A DNA stretch of 12,755 nt from CAXBPY01 sp003455275 (GTDB lineage: Bacteria > Bacteroidota > Bacteroidia > Chitinophagales > UBA10324). The stretch spans positions 1 through 12,755 of the forward strand of contig CAXBPY010000074.1 of the NCBI GenBank assembly GCA_963977675.1. Direction: 5' to 3'. The notes under the pieces are model-generated. The model was not told where the DNA came from, did no database searches, and saw nothing but the letters and a program-made list of their open reading frames with translations. The position numbers were made by a program, and so were the translations under genes. Position 1 is the first letter of the stretch. Each line of letters starts with the position of its first letter. Below, in pieces: positions 1 to 7,064 of this stretch.

Positions 1-1805
1 CCCTGACAAAATGAAAGAGGTCCGTTTGCGGAAATGGTCGCAGTAGGTGTCGCTAGTTTTGTAATCTGAATGGCGTTGCTGACAGCAGTTCCGCATGAAT
101 AAGTTACGGAACAGGAATAAGAACCCGAAATAGTTGCTGTGTAAGTGGCATTTGTAGCAGAAGAAATATTGGTCCCATTCTTCATCCATTGGTATGCGGT
201 TCCGACAGGTGTTATTGCAAGCACTGCACTTCCACCAGCACAAAACGACGCTGTTCCAGATTGAATCTGGCAAAGCGCTGTTCCGGAAATAGAGGTAATG
301 TTAATCGTTAATGTAGAAGTGCAGCCTGCTCCTGTTGACTGAACCGTAACAGTGTAAGTTCCTGCAGATAATCCGCTGATATCTTCAGTGGTAGCACCAT
401 TACTCCAGACATAACTGTAATTCCCAACAGGAGAAACAGTAAGGTTAATCGAGCCATTCGATTGTCCGCAATTAGTGTTAACATGTGATTCAGATAAAGT
501 GATTGCATTTCCTCCGGTAAGCGAAATGGTTAAAGTTGAAGTGCATCCATTTGCATCAGTAACTGTAAAACTGTAGGTTCCTGCAGAAAGATTGTTCAGA
601 TCTTGTGTATTCGATCCGTTGCTCCAATTGTAAGTGTATGGTGCTGCACCACCATTCACTGTGATATCAATACTTCCATTCGCTAATCCGCAAGAAGGAT
701 TTACATGCGTTTCTGAAAGCGTTGGTCCGTTAGTATTTGTAATAACCACAGTAAGCACCGAAGAACAGTTTGTAGAATTAGAAACTGTAACTGCATATGA
801 CGCAGAGGCAAGATTGGTAATATCCTGTACAGTTGCGCCATTGCTCCAGTGATATGTATATGGAGCAACACCACCTGTAACTGTTAAGTCGATACTTCCA
901 TTGGCAAATCCACAAGTAGCATTTATATGAGTTTCAGAAATGATAATCTGGGGAGCAATGGATACAAAAGCATTTCCTGATCCTGTGCATCCATTAGTTG
1001 CTAGAAATGTAACAGTGTATGTAGTAAAGTTAACCGGGCAAGCTGTTACACTACTTCCTGTTGTTGAATTTAACCCTGAAGCAGGGCTCCAGCTATATGA
1101 TCCACTAAGCGTTCCTCCATTAGAAGTCGCGGAGGCAGAAAGATTCACACAGCCTCCTGAACATACCGAACTCTGAAAAGGAGTTACACCCACATTAATT
1201 GTAATTAAAGTCACTTGCATAGGCAGAGAAACAGCTGTGTTCCCACAGCTATTCGTCACCATCACTCGGTAATAAGTGGAAGAAGAAGGTGGATTAACGC
1301 TTGCACCGTATGATGAGTTTGTAGCCCCATTAATATTTGTCCAGGCGGATGTGGCCGAAGGAGCCGATTGCCATTGATATGCGTATGAAGTGGTTCCACC
1401 GGCCGCATTAGAATTTAGCAAAACTATTGCCCCTTGACACACTGTAACAGGAACTGGATTAATAATTGAAACTGAAGGAGTCGGACATGCAACTGTAAAC
1501 TGTCCAATCATGGTTGGATGAATAGTGCAGTGATAGTTATAAGTTCCAATAACATTCGGAACATAAGTAAACGAAGTAATATTCTGGCTAATGGTAGAAT
1601 TCCATGCGGTTGCTCCCGCAGGAATTGTAGTAGATGTCGTAGTGTGCGATCCGCTAACCCAAACCCATTTTACTGAATCACCAAGATTAATAGTGAAGTT
1701 GCCCGGACTAAATACAGTGTTAGCCACATTCACAATTTGAGTAAAAGAAAAACTGTTGAATGCAAGAATTAAAAAAAAGCTAATGAGAAAAAGTGTTTTT
1801 TTCAT
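1..1805 (-). CDS. Secreted cupredoxin / Ig-like / SprB-repeat surface protein, 3' end missing
   Basis: An uninterrupted reading frame of 601 codons starts at ATG 1805-1803 and runs off the left edge. Residues 1-20 are a signal peptide (MKKTLFLISFFLILAFNSFS). Residues about 22-106 form a cupredoxin domain with a complete type 1 copper set: His54, Cys93, His96 and Met99, in the amicyanin-like arrangement C-x2-H-x2-M within YHCTIHPTM. Ig-like segments follow (about 108-202 and 203-285), then three SprB repeats of exactly 74 residues (287-508), and another Ig/PKD-like stretch that continues past the edge. SprB repeats are known from large Bacteroidota surface adhesins exported by T9SS, so a T9SS sorting domain is expected in the missing C-terminus; this is inference. 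The gene is alone on its strand here and divergent from rpoD. Function is unknown: surface adhesion with a copper-binding tip is one reading, and a purely structural cupredoxin fold is another. The frame was checked at several points without a break. Confidence 0.88.
   Translation of the reverse strand, partial: MKKTLFLISFFLILAFNSFSFTQIVNVANTVFSPGNFTINLGDSVKWVWVSGSHTTTSTTIPAGATAWNSTISQNITSFTYVPNVIGTYNYHCTIHPTMIGQFTVACPTPSVSIINPVPVTVCQGAIVLLNSNAAGGTTSYAYQWQSAPSATSAWTNINGATNSSYGASVNPPSSSTYYRVMVTNSCGNTAVSLPMQVTLITINVGVTPFQSSVCSGGCVNLSASATSNGGTLSGSYSWSPASGLNSTTGSSVTACPVNFTTYTVTFLATNGCTGSGNAFVSIAPQIIISETHINATCGFANGSIDLTVTGGVAPYTYHWSNGATVQDITNLASASYAVTVSNSTNCSSVLTVVITNTNGPTLSETHVNPSCGLANGSIDITVNGGAAPYTYNWSNGSNTQDLNNLSAGTYSFTVTDANGCTSTLTISLTGGNAITLSESHVNTNCGQSNGSINLTVSPVGNYSYVWSNGATTEDISGLSAGTYTVTVQSTGAGCTSTLTINITSISGTALCQIQSGTASFCAGGSAVLAITPVGTAYQWMKNGTNISSATNATYTATISGSYSCSVTYSCGTAVSNAIQITKLATPTATISANGPLSFCQ
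282..947 (-). repeat. Three tandem SprB-type repeats (3 x 222 bp)
   Basis: Units at 947-726, 725-504 and 503-282 each encode 74 residues. Each opens with a variant of (I/L)SE(T/S)HVN..CG, followed by (F/L/Q).NGSI(D/N)(L/I)TV, a P/N-Y(T/S)Y..W(S)NG core, (T)(Q/E)D(L/I).(N/G)L, a YxxTV strand and a late Cys. Two Cys per unit are conserved. Synonymous positions differ between units, so the repeats are conserved as protein and not as recently copied DNA. Confidence 0.85.
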
Positions 1806-2137
1806 TCTAAAAATTTTAATTGCGCAATTTAAACTGGAACTTATTGCTTGGAAATTTTGATCTGTGAAGGTTCATTACGCTTTCATTCAGATGAATTAAT
1901 ATTCCTTGTTACCTTCATATTGAAGAGGTATGATGTTTGAAAAGGAATAAAAGCTCCCAATCCTTTATTGAATGAACACCGTAAATATTTTTTACAATTT
2001 TATGACAAACACCCACAACATTTTGGAACAAAATTCCGTCTAATGTGTGTTGAGGAAGTGACACTTGGAATTTGATTGTGAACAAAGCATTGAAACATTA
2101 ACTTACACTGAGCGTTTAAAAAACACAGATTTATACT
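1806..2137. other. 332-base divergent intergenic region between the adhesin gene and rpoD
   Basis: This AT-rich gap separates two outward-facing genes and must carry both promoters. I see no coding frame and no RNA gene. A perfect 12-base palindrome AATTGCGCAATT lies at 1818-1829, 12 bases upstream of the adhesin ATG. A small stem TTTTG-gaa-CAAAA is at 2021-2033 and overlaps an alternative stem GGAA/TTCC (2025-2037). I found no full match to the Bacteroidota promoter pattern (TTTG, about 20 bases, TAnnTTTG); the nearest is TTTA (1964-1967), 18 bases, TATTTTTT (1986-1993), which is weak. rpoD has no Shine-Dalgarno-like sequence. Confidence 0.6.
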
Positions 2138-3007
2138 ATGAGACAATTAAAAATTACCCAGCAGATTACCCAGAGAGAAAATGATTCCCTGGAGAGATAT
2201 TTATCCGATATCGCGAAACTGCCGATGATTACAGCAGAACAAGAAGTTGTTTTGGCTAAAAGAATTAAGGCCGGAGATACAGATGCTTTAGAGGAAATGA
2301 CTCGTGCAAACCTTCGATTCGTTGTTTCTGTTGCTAAACAATATCAGAATCAAGGCTTAGGTCTCGCTGATCTGATAAATGAAGGCAATATTGGCTTGAT
2401 AAAAGCTGCCCAAAGATTTGATGAATCCCGAGGATTCAAATTTATCTCCTATGCAGTGTGGTGGATTCGTCAATCAATTCTTCAGGCATTGGTGGAGAAT
2501 GCTCGTCTTGTTCGTTTACCTCTTAATAAGGTTGGCTCTTACAGCAAGATTAATAAAATGATGATCAAGTTTGAGCAGCGTTACGAGCGTGAACCATCAA
2601 AGAGCGAACTTGCCGAATTGATGGATGTTACTGAAAAGGATATCGATGAAATGATGAAGGGCATGAGCAAAACAATTAGTATGGATGCTCCTGTTGGCGA
2701 AGGAGAAGATGCAACTATGATTGATTTCTTCGCGGGTGAAGATTTAAAAGGAAGTGCAAATGATATTCTCAATAATGAATCGCTTAAGAAGGATATTGAA
2801 GGATTATTGAAAACCATGAATCATCGAGATGCTATGATCGTGAGCTGTTATTTTGGAATAAACGGAGAAGAAGAACAAAACCTTGATGAAATAGGCCGCC
2901 GATTTAATTTGACCCGTGAAAGGGTTCGTCAAATAAAAGAGAAAGCTATCAAGAGGTTAAGAAAAACAACGCATACAAGATCTCTCAGAACTTATCTTGG
3001 AAAATAA
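2138..3007 (+). CDS. rpoD: Primary RNA polymerase sigma factor RpoD/SigA (short Bacteroidota type)
   Basis: This 289-residue protein is the housekeeping sigma factor that directs RNA polymerase core to promoters. Region 1.2 is at about 16-45 (DSLERYLSDIAKLPMITAEQ). Region 2 is at about 55-125 and includes NLRFVVSVAKQY, the core-binding ADLINEGNIGLIKAAQRFD, and the -10 recognition/melting stretch RGFKFISYAVWWIRQ. Region 3 is at about 128-200, and region 4 at about 215-289 with the helix-turn-helix LTRERVRQIKEKAIKRLR. It lacks the long acidic region 1.1 and the non-conserved insert of E. coli sigma 70, and this compact form is usual in Bacteroidota. The primary type, as opposed to an alternative sigma, is supported by the intact regions 1.2 and 2.4 and the canonical RERVRQIExKAxxxLR-like end. 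The ATG at 2138 puts region 1.2 at the expected distance. It is transcribed alone and ends at a strong terminator shared with infC. Confidence 0.97.
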   Translation: MRQLKITQQITQRENDSLERYLSDIAKLPMITAEQEVVLAKRIKAGDTDALEEMTRANLRFVVSVAKQYQNQGLGLADLINEGNIGLIKAAQRFDESRGFKFISYAVWWIRQSILQALVENARLVRLPLNKVGSYSKINKMMIKFEQRYEREPSKSELAELMDVTEKDIDEMMKGMSKTISMDAPVGEGEDATMIDFFAGEDLKGSANDILNNESLKKDIEGLLKTMNHRDAMIVSCYFGINGEEEQNLDEIGRRFNLTRERVRQIKEKAIKRLRKTTHTRSLRTYLGK

Positions 3008-3022
3008 TTTTTTTCATTATCG

Positions 3023-3060
3023 AAAAAAAAGACCTCTGAAAAATCAGAGGTCTTTTTTTT
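3023..3060. terminator. Bidirectional intrinsic terminator between rpoD and infC
   Basis: A perfect 9-bp stem, GACCTCTGA (3031-3039) with TCAGAGGTC (3044-3052), closes an AAAA loop. Eight A residues (3023-3030) lie on one side and eight T residues (3053-3060) on the other, so a U tract follows the hairpin on both strands. It lies 15 bases after the rpoD stop. On the other strand the infC stop codon (3061-3059) lies inside the arm that flanks the hairpin, so one element serves both convergent genes. Confidence 0.93.
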
Positions 3061-3613
3061 ATCCTTTCCTCCCCTTCGGGTTAAGAATAATATTCATTCT
3101 GTTCCCCTCGAGTTTCGGAAGGGCTTCAAGCGTTCCGAAATCCTGAAGTTTTTCTACAAATTTTAGAAGTAATAATTCCCCCCGGTCTTTAAACACAATG
3201 CTTCTACCACGAAAGTGAACATAAGCTTTAACCTTAGCACCTTCCTTCAAAAACTTTTCAGCATGCTTGGTTTTGAATTCGAAATCATGATCATCGGTGT
3301 TAGGAGTGAATCTGATTTCTTTCATCACATTTTTTGTCTGTTTTGCTTTTTGCTCCTTGTCCTTTTTCTTTTTTTCATATAGATATTTACTATAGTCAAT
3401 CACCTTGCAAATAGGTGGATCTACATTAGGAGAAATTTCTACAAGGTCTGCAGCCCGGTCTTTTGCGAAACGAATGGCATCACGGATATTCATCACGGAT
3501 GATTCGATTCCATCACCAACAACCCGAACTTTCGGTGCTGTGATGTCTTCATTAATTCTGTGCTCTCTTTCTTTTTTTCTAAAGGGTTGAGGGCGATAGT
3601 AAGGTTGTGCTAT
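3059..3613 (-). CDS. infC: Translation initiation factor IF-3, probable ATA start
   Basis: IF-3 binds the 30S subunit, keeps it free of 50S and rejects wrong start codons and initiator tRNAs. The conserved body is clear: HRINEDI (18-24), LVEISPN, PPICKVIDYSKYLYEKKKK at the end of the N domain, a Lys-rich linker, KEIRFTPNTDDHD opening the C domain, and the C-terminal KLEGNRMNIILNPKGRKG. In frame, nothing but sense codons lies between the thrS stop (3634-3632) and this body. No ATG, GTG or TTG occurs until GTG 3496, which would remove 39 residues including the conserved RIN motif. ATA at 3613-3611 gives 184 residues starting (M)AQPYYRPQPFRKK, close to the family length (E. coli 180, which starts at AUU). 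The gene follows thrS by 18 bases in the same frame, so the two form an operon. rpmI and rplT do not follow; the terminator does. The start codon is inference; the identity is certain. Confidence 0.95.
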   Translation of the reverse strand: MAQPYYRPQPFRKKEREHRINEDITAPKVRVVGDGIESSVMNIRDAIRFAKDRAADLVEISPNVDPPICKVIDYSKYLYEKKKKDKEQKAKQTKNVMKEIRFTPNTDDHDFEFKTKHAEKFLKEGAKVKAYVHFRGRSIVFKDRGELLLLKFVEKLQDFGTLEALPKLEGNRMNIILNPKGRKG

Positions 3614-3631
3614 GGTATAAAAATTTAGAGT

Positions 3632-5563
3632 TTATCTGTAATTGTTGATTTCAGTTTTTGCAAGTGAAATAAATTCGTCCACGCTCATAACTCCTTTGTC
3701 TCCTACACCCTGTTTTCTGAAACTCACTTGTTGAGCAGCCTGCTCTTTCTCTCCTACAATCAACATGCAAGGGATATGTTTAATTTCAGCATCGCGGATT
3801 TTCTTTCCAATTTTTTCATTCCGGTCATCAAGTGTGCAGCGAATATCATTATTTTTTATTTGTTGCATAACATTTTCTGCATACGAAAGAAATTTTTCTC
3901 CCACCGGTAATATAATCACCTGTTGAGGTGAAAGCCACATTGGAAATTTTCCTGCATAATGTTCTATCAAAAATCCAATGAAACGCTCGTGAGTACCAAG
4001 CGGGGCCCGATGAATTACAATTGGGGTTTCGGGTTCATTGTTTTTATTCATGAACGAAAGTTTGAAACGAACAGGCTGCCCGAAGTCAACCTGATTGGTT
4101 GCAAGTGTAAACTCTCTTCCGATGGCGCTGTAAATCTGAACATCAATCTTCGGTCCGTAGAATGCAGCTTCATCATTCACTTCTACAAAAGGAGTGTTGG
4201 TGGAAATTAAAACACGACGAACCATGTCTTCAGTTTTCTTCCAAAGCTCCGGCATGTCCAGATATTTTTTTCCAAGTTTGGCCGGATCATGCTTGCTGAA
4301 ACGCATCACATATTTTTCTATTCCAAAAATTTTGAAATACTTCAGATACATTTCATTCACTGATTTGAACTCCTGCTCAAATTGTTCTTCAGTGCAATAG
4401 ATGTGAGCATCATTCATGTTCATACTGCGTACGCGCATAAGACCGAATAATTCTCCGGACTGTTCGTAACGATAACAGGTTCCGTATTCAGCGAGGCGCA
4501 AAGGCAAATCTTTATAACTCTTCGGGGTTGAATCAAAAATTTTGTGGTGATGCGGACAGTTCATCGCCTTCAAATAATATTTTGTTCCGTCCATTTCCAT
4601 TGGAGGAAACATACTGTCAGCATAATAAGGCAAGTGTCCGCTGGTCAGATACATGCTCTCCTTCGCAATGTGCGGCGTCTTTACTCGGGAATATCCTGCT
4701 CTGAACTCAGTGGTTTTTGCGAGTCGTTCCAACTCTTCAATCATCACTCCGCCATTGGGTAACCATAGTGGCAAACCCTGACCAACTTCATCATCGAAAG
4801 TAAAAATCTCCATCTCCTTCCCAATCTTTCGGTGGTCGCGCTTCTTCGCTTCTTCAAGCATCAACAAATAATCATCGAGTTCTTTTTGTTTCGGAAAAGT
4901 GATTCCATACACACGAGTCATTTGCTTCTTAGCAGAATCGCCGCGCCAATATGCACCTGCAATGTTGGTGAGCTTAATTGCTTTGATGTACGAAGTATTC
5001 GGAAGATGAGGACCACGACACAAGTCAGTAAAATTTCCCTGCTGATAAAAAGTTATTTCACCATCTTTCAATTCATTGATGAGTTCGAGTTTGTATTCAT
5101 CTCCTTTCTCAGTAAAATATTTCAGTGCATCATTTTTAGAAACTTCACTGCGCACATAAGTGGAATTTTTTTCAGCAAGCTCCTTCATTTTTTTCTCTAA
5201 CCTTTCTAAATCTTCAGGCGAGAGCGATTGACCTCCCAGGTCAACATCATAATAAAATCCATTCTCAACAGCAGGTCCGATTCCGAATTTCGTTCCGGGA
5301 TAAATTGATTCGAGTGCTTCAGCAAACAAGTGTGCGCTGCTATGCCAGAAAGTGCTTTTGCCTTCTTTATCATCCCATCCAAGAAAATTTACAGTTGCAT
5401 CTTCTTCGATCGGGCGAAGTAAATCGCGTACAGTATCATTCACTTTCGCAGCAAGAATTCTTCGAGCCAATCCTTCGCTAATGCTTTTTGCAATATCCAT
5501 CGCATTGGTTCCACTTGGATATTCACGCACGGCACCATCAGGAAAAGTAATTTTTATATTCAT
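3632..5563 (-). CDS. thrS: Threonyl-tRNA synthetase
   Basis: This enzyme charges tRNA-Thr with threonine using ATP, in the cytoplasm. All domains of the full bacterial enzyme are present in 643 residues (E. coli 642). The TGS domain is at about 1-62. The editing domain is at about 63-240 with the Ser-editing residues His74, His78, Cys182 and His186 (HSSAH and CRGPH). The class II catalytic core is at about 245-535, with the predicted zinc ligands Cys336 (AMNCPHHH), His387 (MNDAHIYC) and His518 (VIHRAPLG) and the motif 3 arginine in GTHERFIGFLIEHYAG. The anticodon-binding domain is at about 545-643 (LPVGEKF, DDRNEKIGKKIRDAE, IPCMLIVGEKE). The ATG at 5563 gives the usual N-terminus MNIKITFPDG. 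It is the first gene of a thrS-infC operon, with a 99-base gap to the divergent acetyltransferase. No T-box leader is visible; the space upstream is too short for one. Confidence 0.98.
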   Translation of the reverse strand: MNIKITFPDGAVREYPSGTNAMDIAKSISEGLARRILAAKVNDTVRDLLRPIEEDATVNFLGWDDKEGKSTFWHSSAHLFAEALESIYPGTKFGIGPAVENGFYYDVDLGGQSLSPEDLERLEKKMKELAEKNSTYVRSEVSKNDALKYFTEKGDEYKLELINELKDGEITFYQQGNFTDLCRGPHLPNTSYIKAIKLTNIAGAYWRGDSAKKQMTRVYGITFPKQKELDDYLLMLEEAKKRDHRKIGKEMEIFTFDDEVGQGLPLWLPNGGVMIEELERLAKTTEFRAGYSRVKTPHIAKESMYLTSGHLPYYADSMFPPMEMDGTKYYLKAMNCPHHHKIFDSTPKSYKDLPLRLAEYGTCYRYEQSGELFGLMRVRSMNMNDAHIYCTEEQFEQEFKSVNEMYLKYFKIFGIEKYVMRFSKHDPAKLGKKYLDMPELWKKTEDMVRRVLISTNTPFVEVNDEAAFYGPKIDVQIYSAIGREFTLATNQVDFGQPVRFKLSFMNKNNEPETPIVIHRAPLGTHERFIGFLIEHYAGKFPMWLSPQQVIILPVGEKFLSYAENVMQQIKNNDIRCTLDDRNEKIGKKIRDAEIKHIPCMLIVGEKEQAAQQVSFRKQGVGDKGVMSVDEFISLAKTEINNYR

Positions 5564-5576
5564 GATTTGAAGTCTG

Positions 5577-5608
5577 CAAATAAACGGGCGAAAGGTGAGA
5601 AGTGAAAA
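5577..5608 (-). promoter_or_regulatory. Possible Bacteroidota-type promoter for thrS-infC
   Basis: Read on the minus strand, TTTT (5608-5605), a 20-base spacer and TTTATTTG (5584-5577) resemble the Bacteroidota primary-sigma pattern TTTG, about 20 bases, TAnnTTTG: three of four and five of six defined positions match. It would place the transcript start within about 10 bases of the thrS ATG (5563), giving a very short leader. In AT-rich DNA such partial matches arise often by chance. Confidence 0.27.
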
Positions 5609-5665
5609 GCGTTAGGTGAATGCGATTCCAACATTTATTCTATTGTTTTGTTGAAAAAAAAATTC

Positions 5666-6130
5666 ATGTTAAATATCCGAGAAGGTACAAGAAGTGATGT
5701 AAAAGAAATTTTGAACCTGATAAAAGAACTTGCTCTTTTTGAGAAGGCGCCAGAGCAGGTTATTAATACAGAAGAAGCAATGCTTACCGATGGATTCGGG
5801 AGTTCTCCACTGTTTCAATCTTTCGTTGCAGAAAAAATTACTGACAGTGAAAAGAAAATTATTGGCGCAGCTATTTGCTACCAGGCCTACAGCACCTGGA
5901 AAGGAAAATACATTTATCTTGATGACATCATAGTAACAGAAACAGAACGAAGAAGCGGAGCCGGGACTCTTCTCTTCGACCGTGTAATTGAATATGCTCG
6001 GAGTGTTGATGCAAATCAGTTACGCTGGCATGTGCTCAATTGGAACACACCTGCAATTAACTTCTATAAAAAATATTCGTGCACTTTTGATGAGGAGTGG
6101 ATAACATGTAAAATTGAAAAGAGAATTTGA
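5666..6130 (+). CDS. GNAT N-acetyltransferase, spermidine/spermine acetyltransferase (SSAT)-like
   Basis: This is a 154-residue GNAT enzyme that transfers acetyl from acetyl-CoA to an amine. The similarity to the SSAT / thialysine N-acetyltransferase group is specific: IKELALFEKAPEQV (19-32), LTDGFG (40-45), LDDIIVTETERRSGAG (85-100) with the acetyl-CoA pyrophosphate loop R95/R96-S-G-A-G, and HVLNWNTPAINFYKK (122-136). These align in order with the known SSAT blocks (IKELAxYExxxEQV, LEDGFG, LEDFFV..YRGFGIG, EWNxPSINFYK). The likely substrate is therefore a polyamine or lysine-like amine, but motifs cannot separate these. I chose ATG 5666; the frame is open to TTG 5648, which would add six residues (MLKKKF) with no family support. 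It is divergent from thrS and followed by msrB on the same strand after about 106 bases. Confidence 0.88.
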   Translation: MLNIREGTRSDVKEILNLIKELALFEKAPEQVINTEEAMLTDGFGSSPLFQSFVAEKITDSEKKIIGAAICYQAYSTWKGKYIYLDDIIVTETERRSGAGTLLFDRVIEYARSVDANQLRWHVLNWNTPAINFYKKYSCTFDEEWITCKIEKRI

Positions 6131-6236
6131 AATCACCCAAGCTTGTTGGTCTATTATAAAATGAATTTAATTATAAATGATAAAACCAGTGTGAATGTTT
6201 AGTTCGTATGTGATTTCAAATAATTGAAAAGTAAAA

Positions 6237-6746
6237 ATGAAAATCAATAACAATTTATTGTCCGGAGCCTTTTTACTCATCAGTATTCTGCCGGCTTGCG
6301 GACAAACTAAATCAAACAATGAAAAAACAATGAATGAAAAAAATGACACCACACATGTAGTTAAAAGCGACGAAGAGTGGAAAAAAGAATTAACGCCTCA
6401 GCAATACAATGTGACGCGCCAACACGGAACTGAGGCTCCTTTTAAAAATGCCTATTGGGATAATCACAAAGACGGAATGTATTACTGCGTTTGCTGCGGA
6501 GAGCCGCTTTTCAGTAGCGATACCAAGTTTGATTCTGGTACTGGGTGGCCAAGTTTTTATCAGCCGGTAAACAATAAAAATGTAACCGAAGTAACCGACA
6601 ACTCTTATGGAATGCACCGTACTGAGGTTTTGTGTGCCAAGTGTTCAGCACATCTCGGTCATGTGTTTGATGACGGACCTAATCCAACCGGATTGCGTTA
6701 TTGCATGAATTCTGCTTCACTGAAGTTTGAAGAGAAAAAAAAATAA
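6237..6746 (+). CDS. msrB: Lipoprotein peptide-methionine (R)-S-oxide reductase MsrB
   Basis: MsrB reduces the R form of methionine sulfoxide in proteins. Residues 1-20 are a lipoprotein signal with lipobox L18-P19-A20-Cys21, so the enzyme should be anchored in the cell envelope. A polar linker (22-45) leads to a complete MsrB domain (about 46-165). It has the zinc pairs Cys84/Cys87 (CVCC) and Cys133/Cys136 (CAKC), the signature SGTGWPSFYQPV (100-111), HLGHVFDDGPNPTGLRYC (139-156) and the catalytic Cys156 in RYCMNSASL. The position that holds the recycling Cys in E. coli MsrB (SGCGWPSF, Cys63) is Thr102 here. The enzyme therefore probably regenerates through another thiol or directly from thioredoxin-like donors; Cys86, next to the zinc pair, is an extra thiol. 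The ATG at 6237 is required for the signal peptide. A perfect AT-only inverted repeat follows the gene (6763-6779). Confidence 0.95.
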   Translation: MKINNNLLSGAFLLISILPACGQTKSNNEKTMNEKNDTTHVVKSDEEWKKELTPQQYNVTRQHGTEAPFKNAYWDNHKDGMYYCVCCGEPLFSSDTKFDSGTGWPSFYQPVNNKNVTEVTDNSYGMHRTEVLCAKCSAHLGHVFDDGPNPTGLRYCMNSASLKFEEKKK

Positions 6747-7064
6747 GTTGTATTTTCTTTTTTGAAAAAAATTTTTTCATAAATAAAATTGAACTAAACA
6801 GAACTTAAAATCTGTAAAGTGTTTAGAGTAATATTTTCATACTGTCATCAGATTTCCGATTTACTCGTAACCGATAAGTCCAGTTTGCCAATCATTAGAC
6901 ATAGTTTTATTTCTTATGATGAAGAATTTGTAACTAGTTTTTTAGATTGACAAACTTTTTATTAAGCACCAAAGGTTTCCACCACTTTCAAATCATTTCA
7001 CAGAATTGAAATGAGTTTATTTTTCTAAATTTTCTTTGATAAAAAAAATAAATATGCACAAAGC
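6747..7064. other. 318-base gene-free region between convergent msrB and the 7065 gene
   Basis: This stretch is very AT-rich and has stops in all frames. The inverted repeat TGAAAAAA-A-TTTTTTCA lies at 6763-6779, 16 bases after the msrB stop; it is A/T only and would be a weak terminator. A second hairpin, TCATTTCA (6993-7000), loop CAGAAT, TGAAATGA (7007-7014), is a perfect 8-bp stem followed on the plus strand by GTTTATTTTTC, and could also end plus-strand transcripts. Neither is GC-rich. I see no RNA gene or mobile element here. Confidence 0.5.
6993..7014 (+). terminator. Possible weak terminator hairpin downstream of msrB
   Basis: An 8-bp perfect stem with a 6-base loop is followed by a T-rich stretch (7016-7026) on the plus strand. 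It lies about 250 bases beyond msrB. The stem is AT-rich, so its strength is doubtful. On the minus strand no U tract follows, so it does not suit the 7065 gene. Confidence 0.3.

Noticed and set aside
634..1176. Plus-strand open frames (634-852, 940-1176) opposite the SprB repeats
   Set aside because: They are antisense shadows of the strongly supported minus-strand repeat gene; their products show no family and mirror the repeat composition.
3059..3496. infC starting at GTG 3496
   Set aside because: It would remove the conserved RIN motif and the first strands of the N domain; the open frame upstream encodes exactly those conserved residues.
3611..3634. Read-through fusion of thrS and infC, which share a frame
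   Set aside because: The TAA is followed by only six codons before the probable start, with no recoding signal visible; ordinary operon spacing explains it.
3405..5570. Several plus-strand open frames opposite infC and thrS
   Set aside because: All lie wholly or almost wholly antisense to two universally conserved genes and have no recognisable domains or leaders.
6131..6236. AAGCTTG-centred imperfect inverted repeat after the acetyltransferase gene
   Set aside because: The arms do not pair well beyond the restriction-site-like core and no T tract follows.
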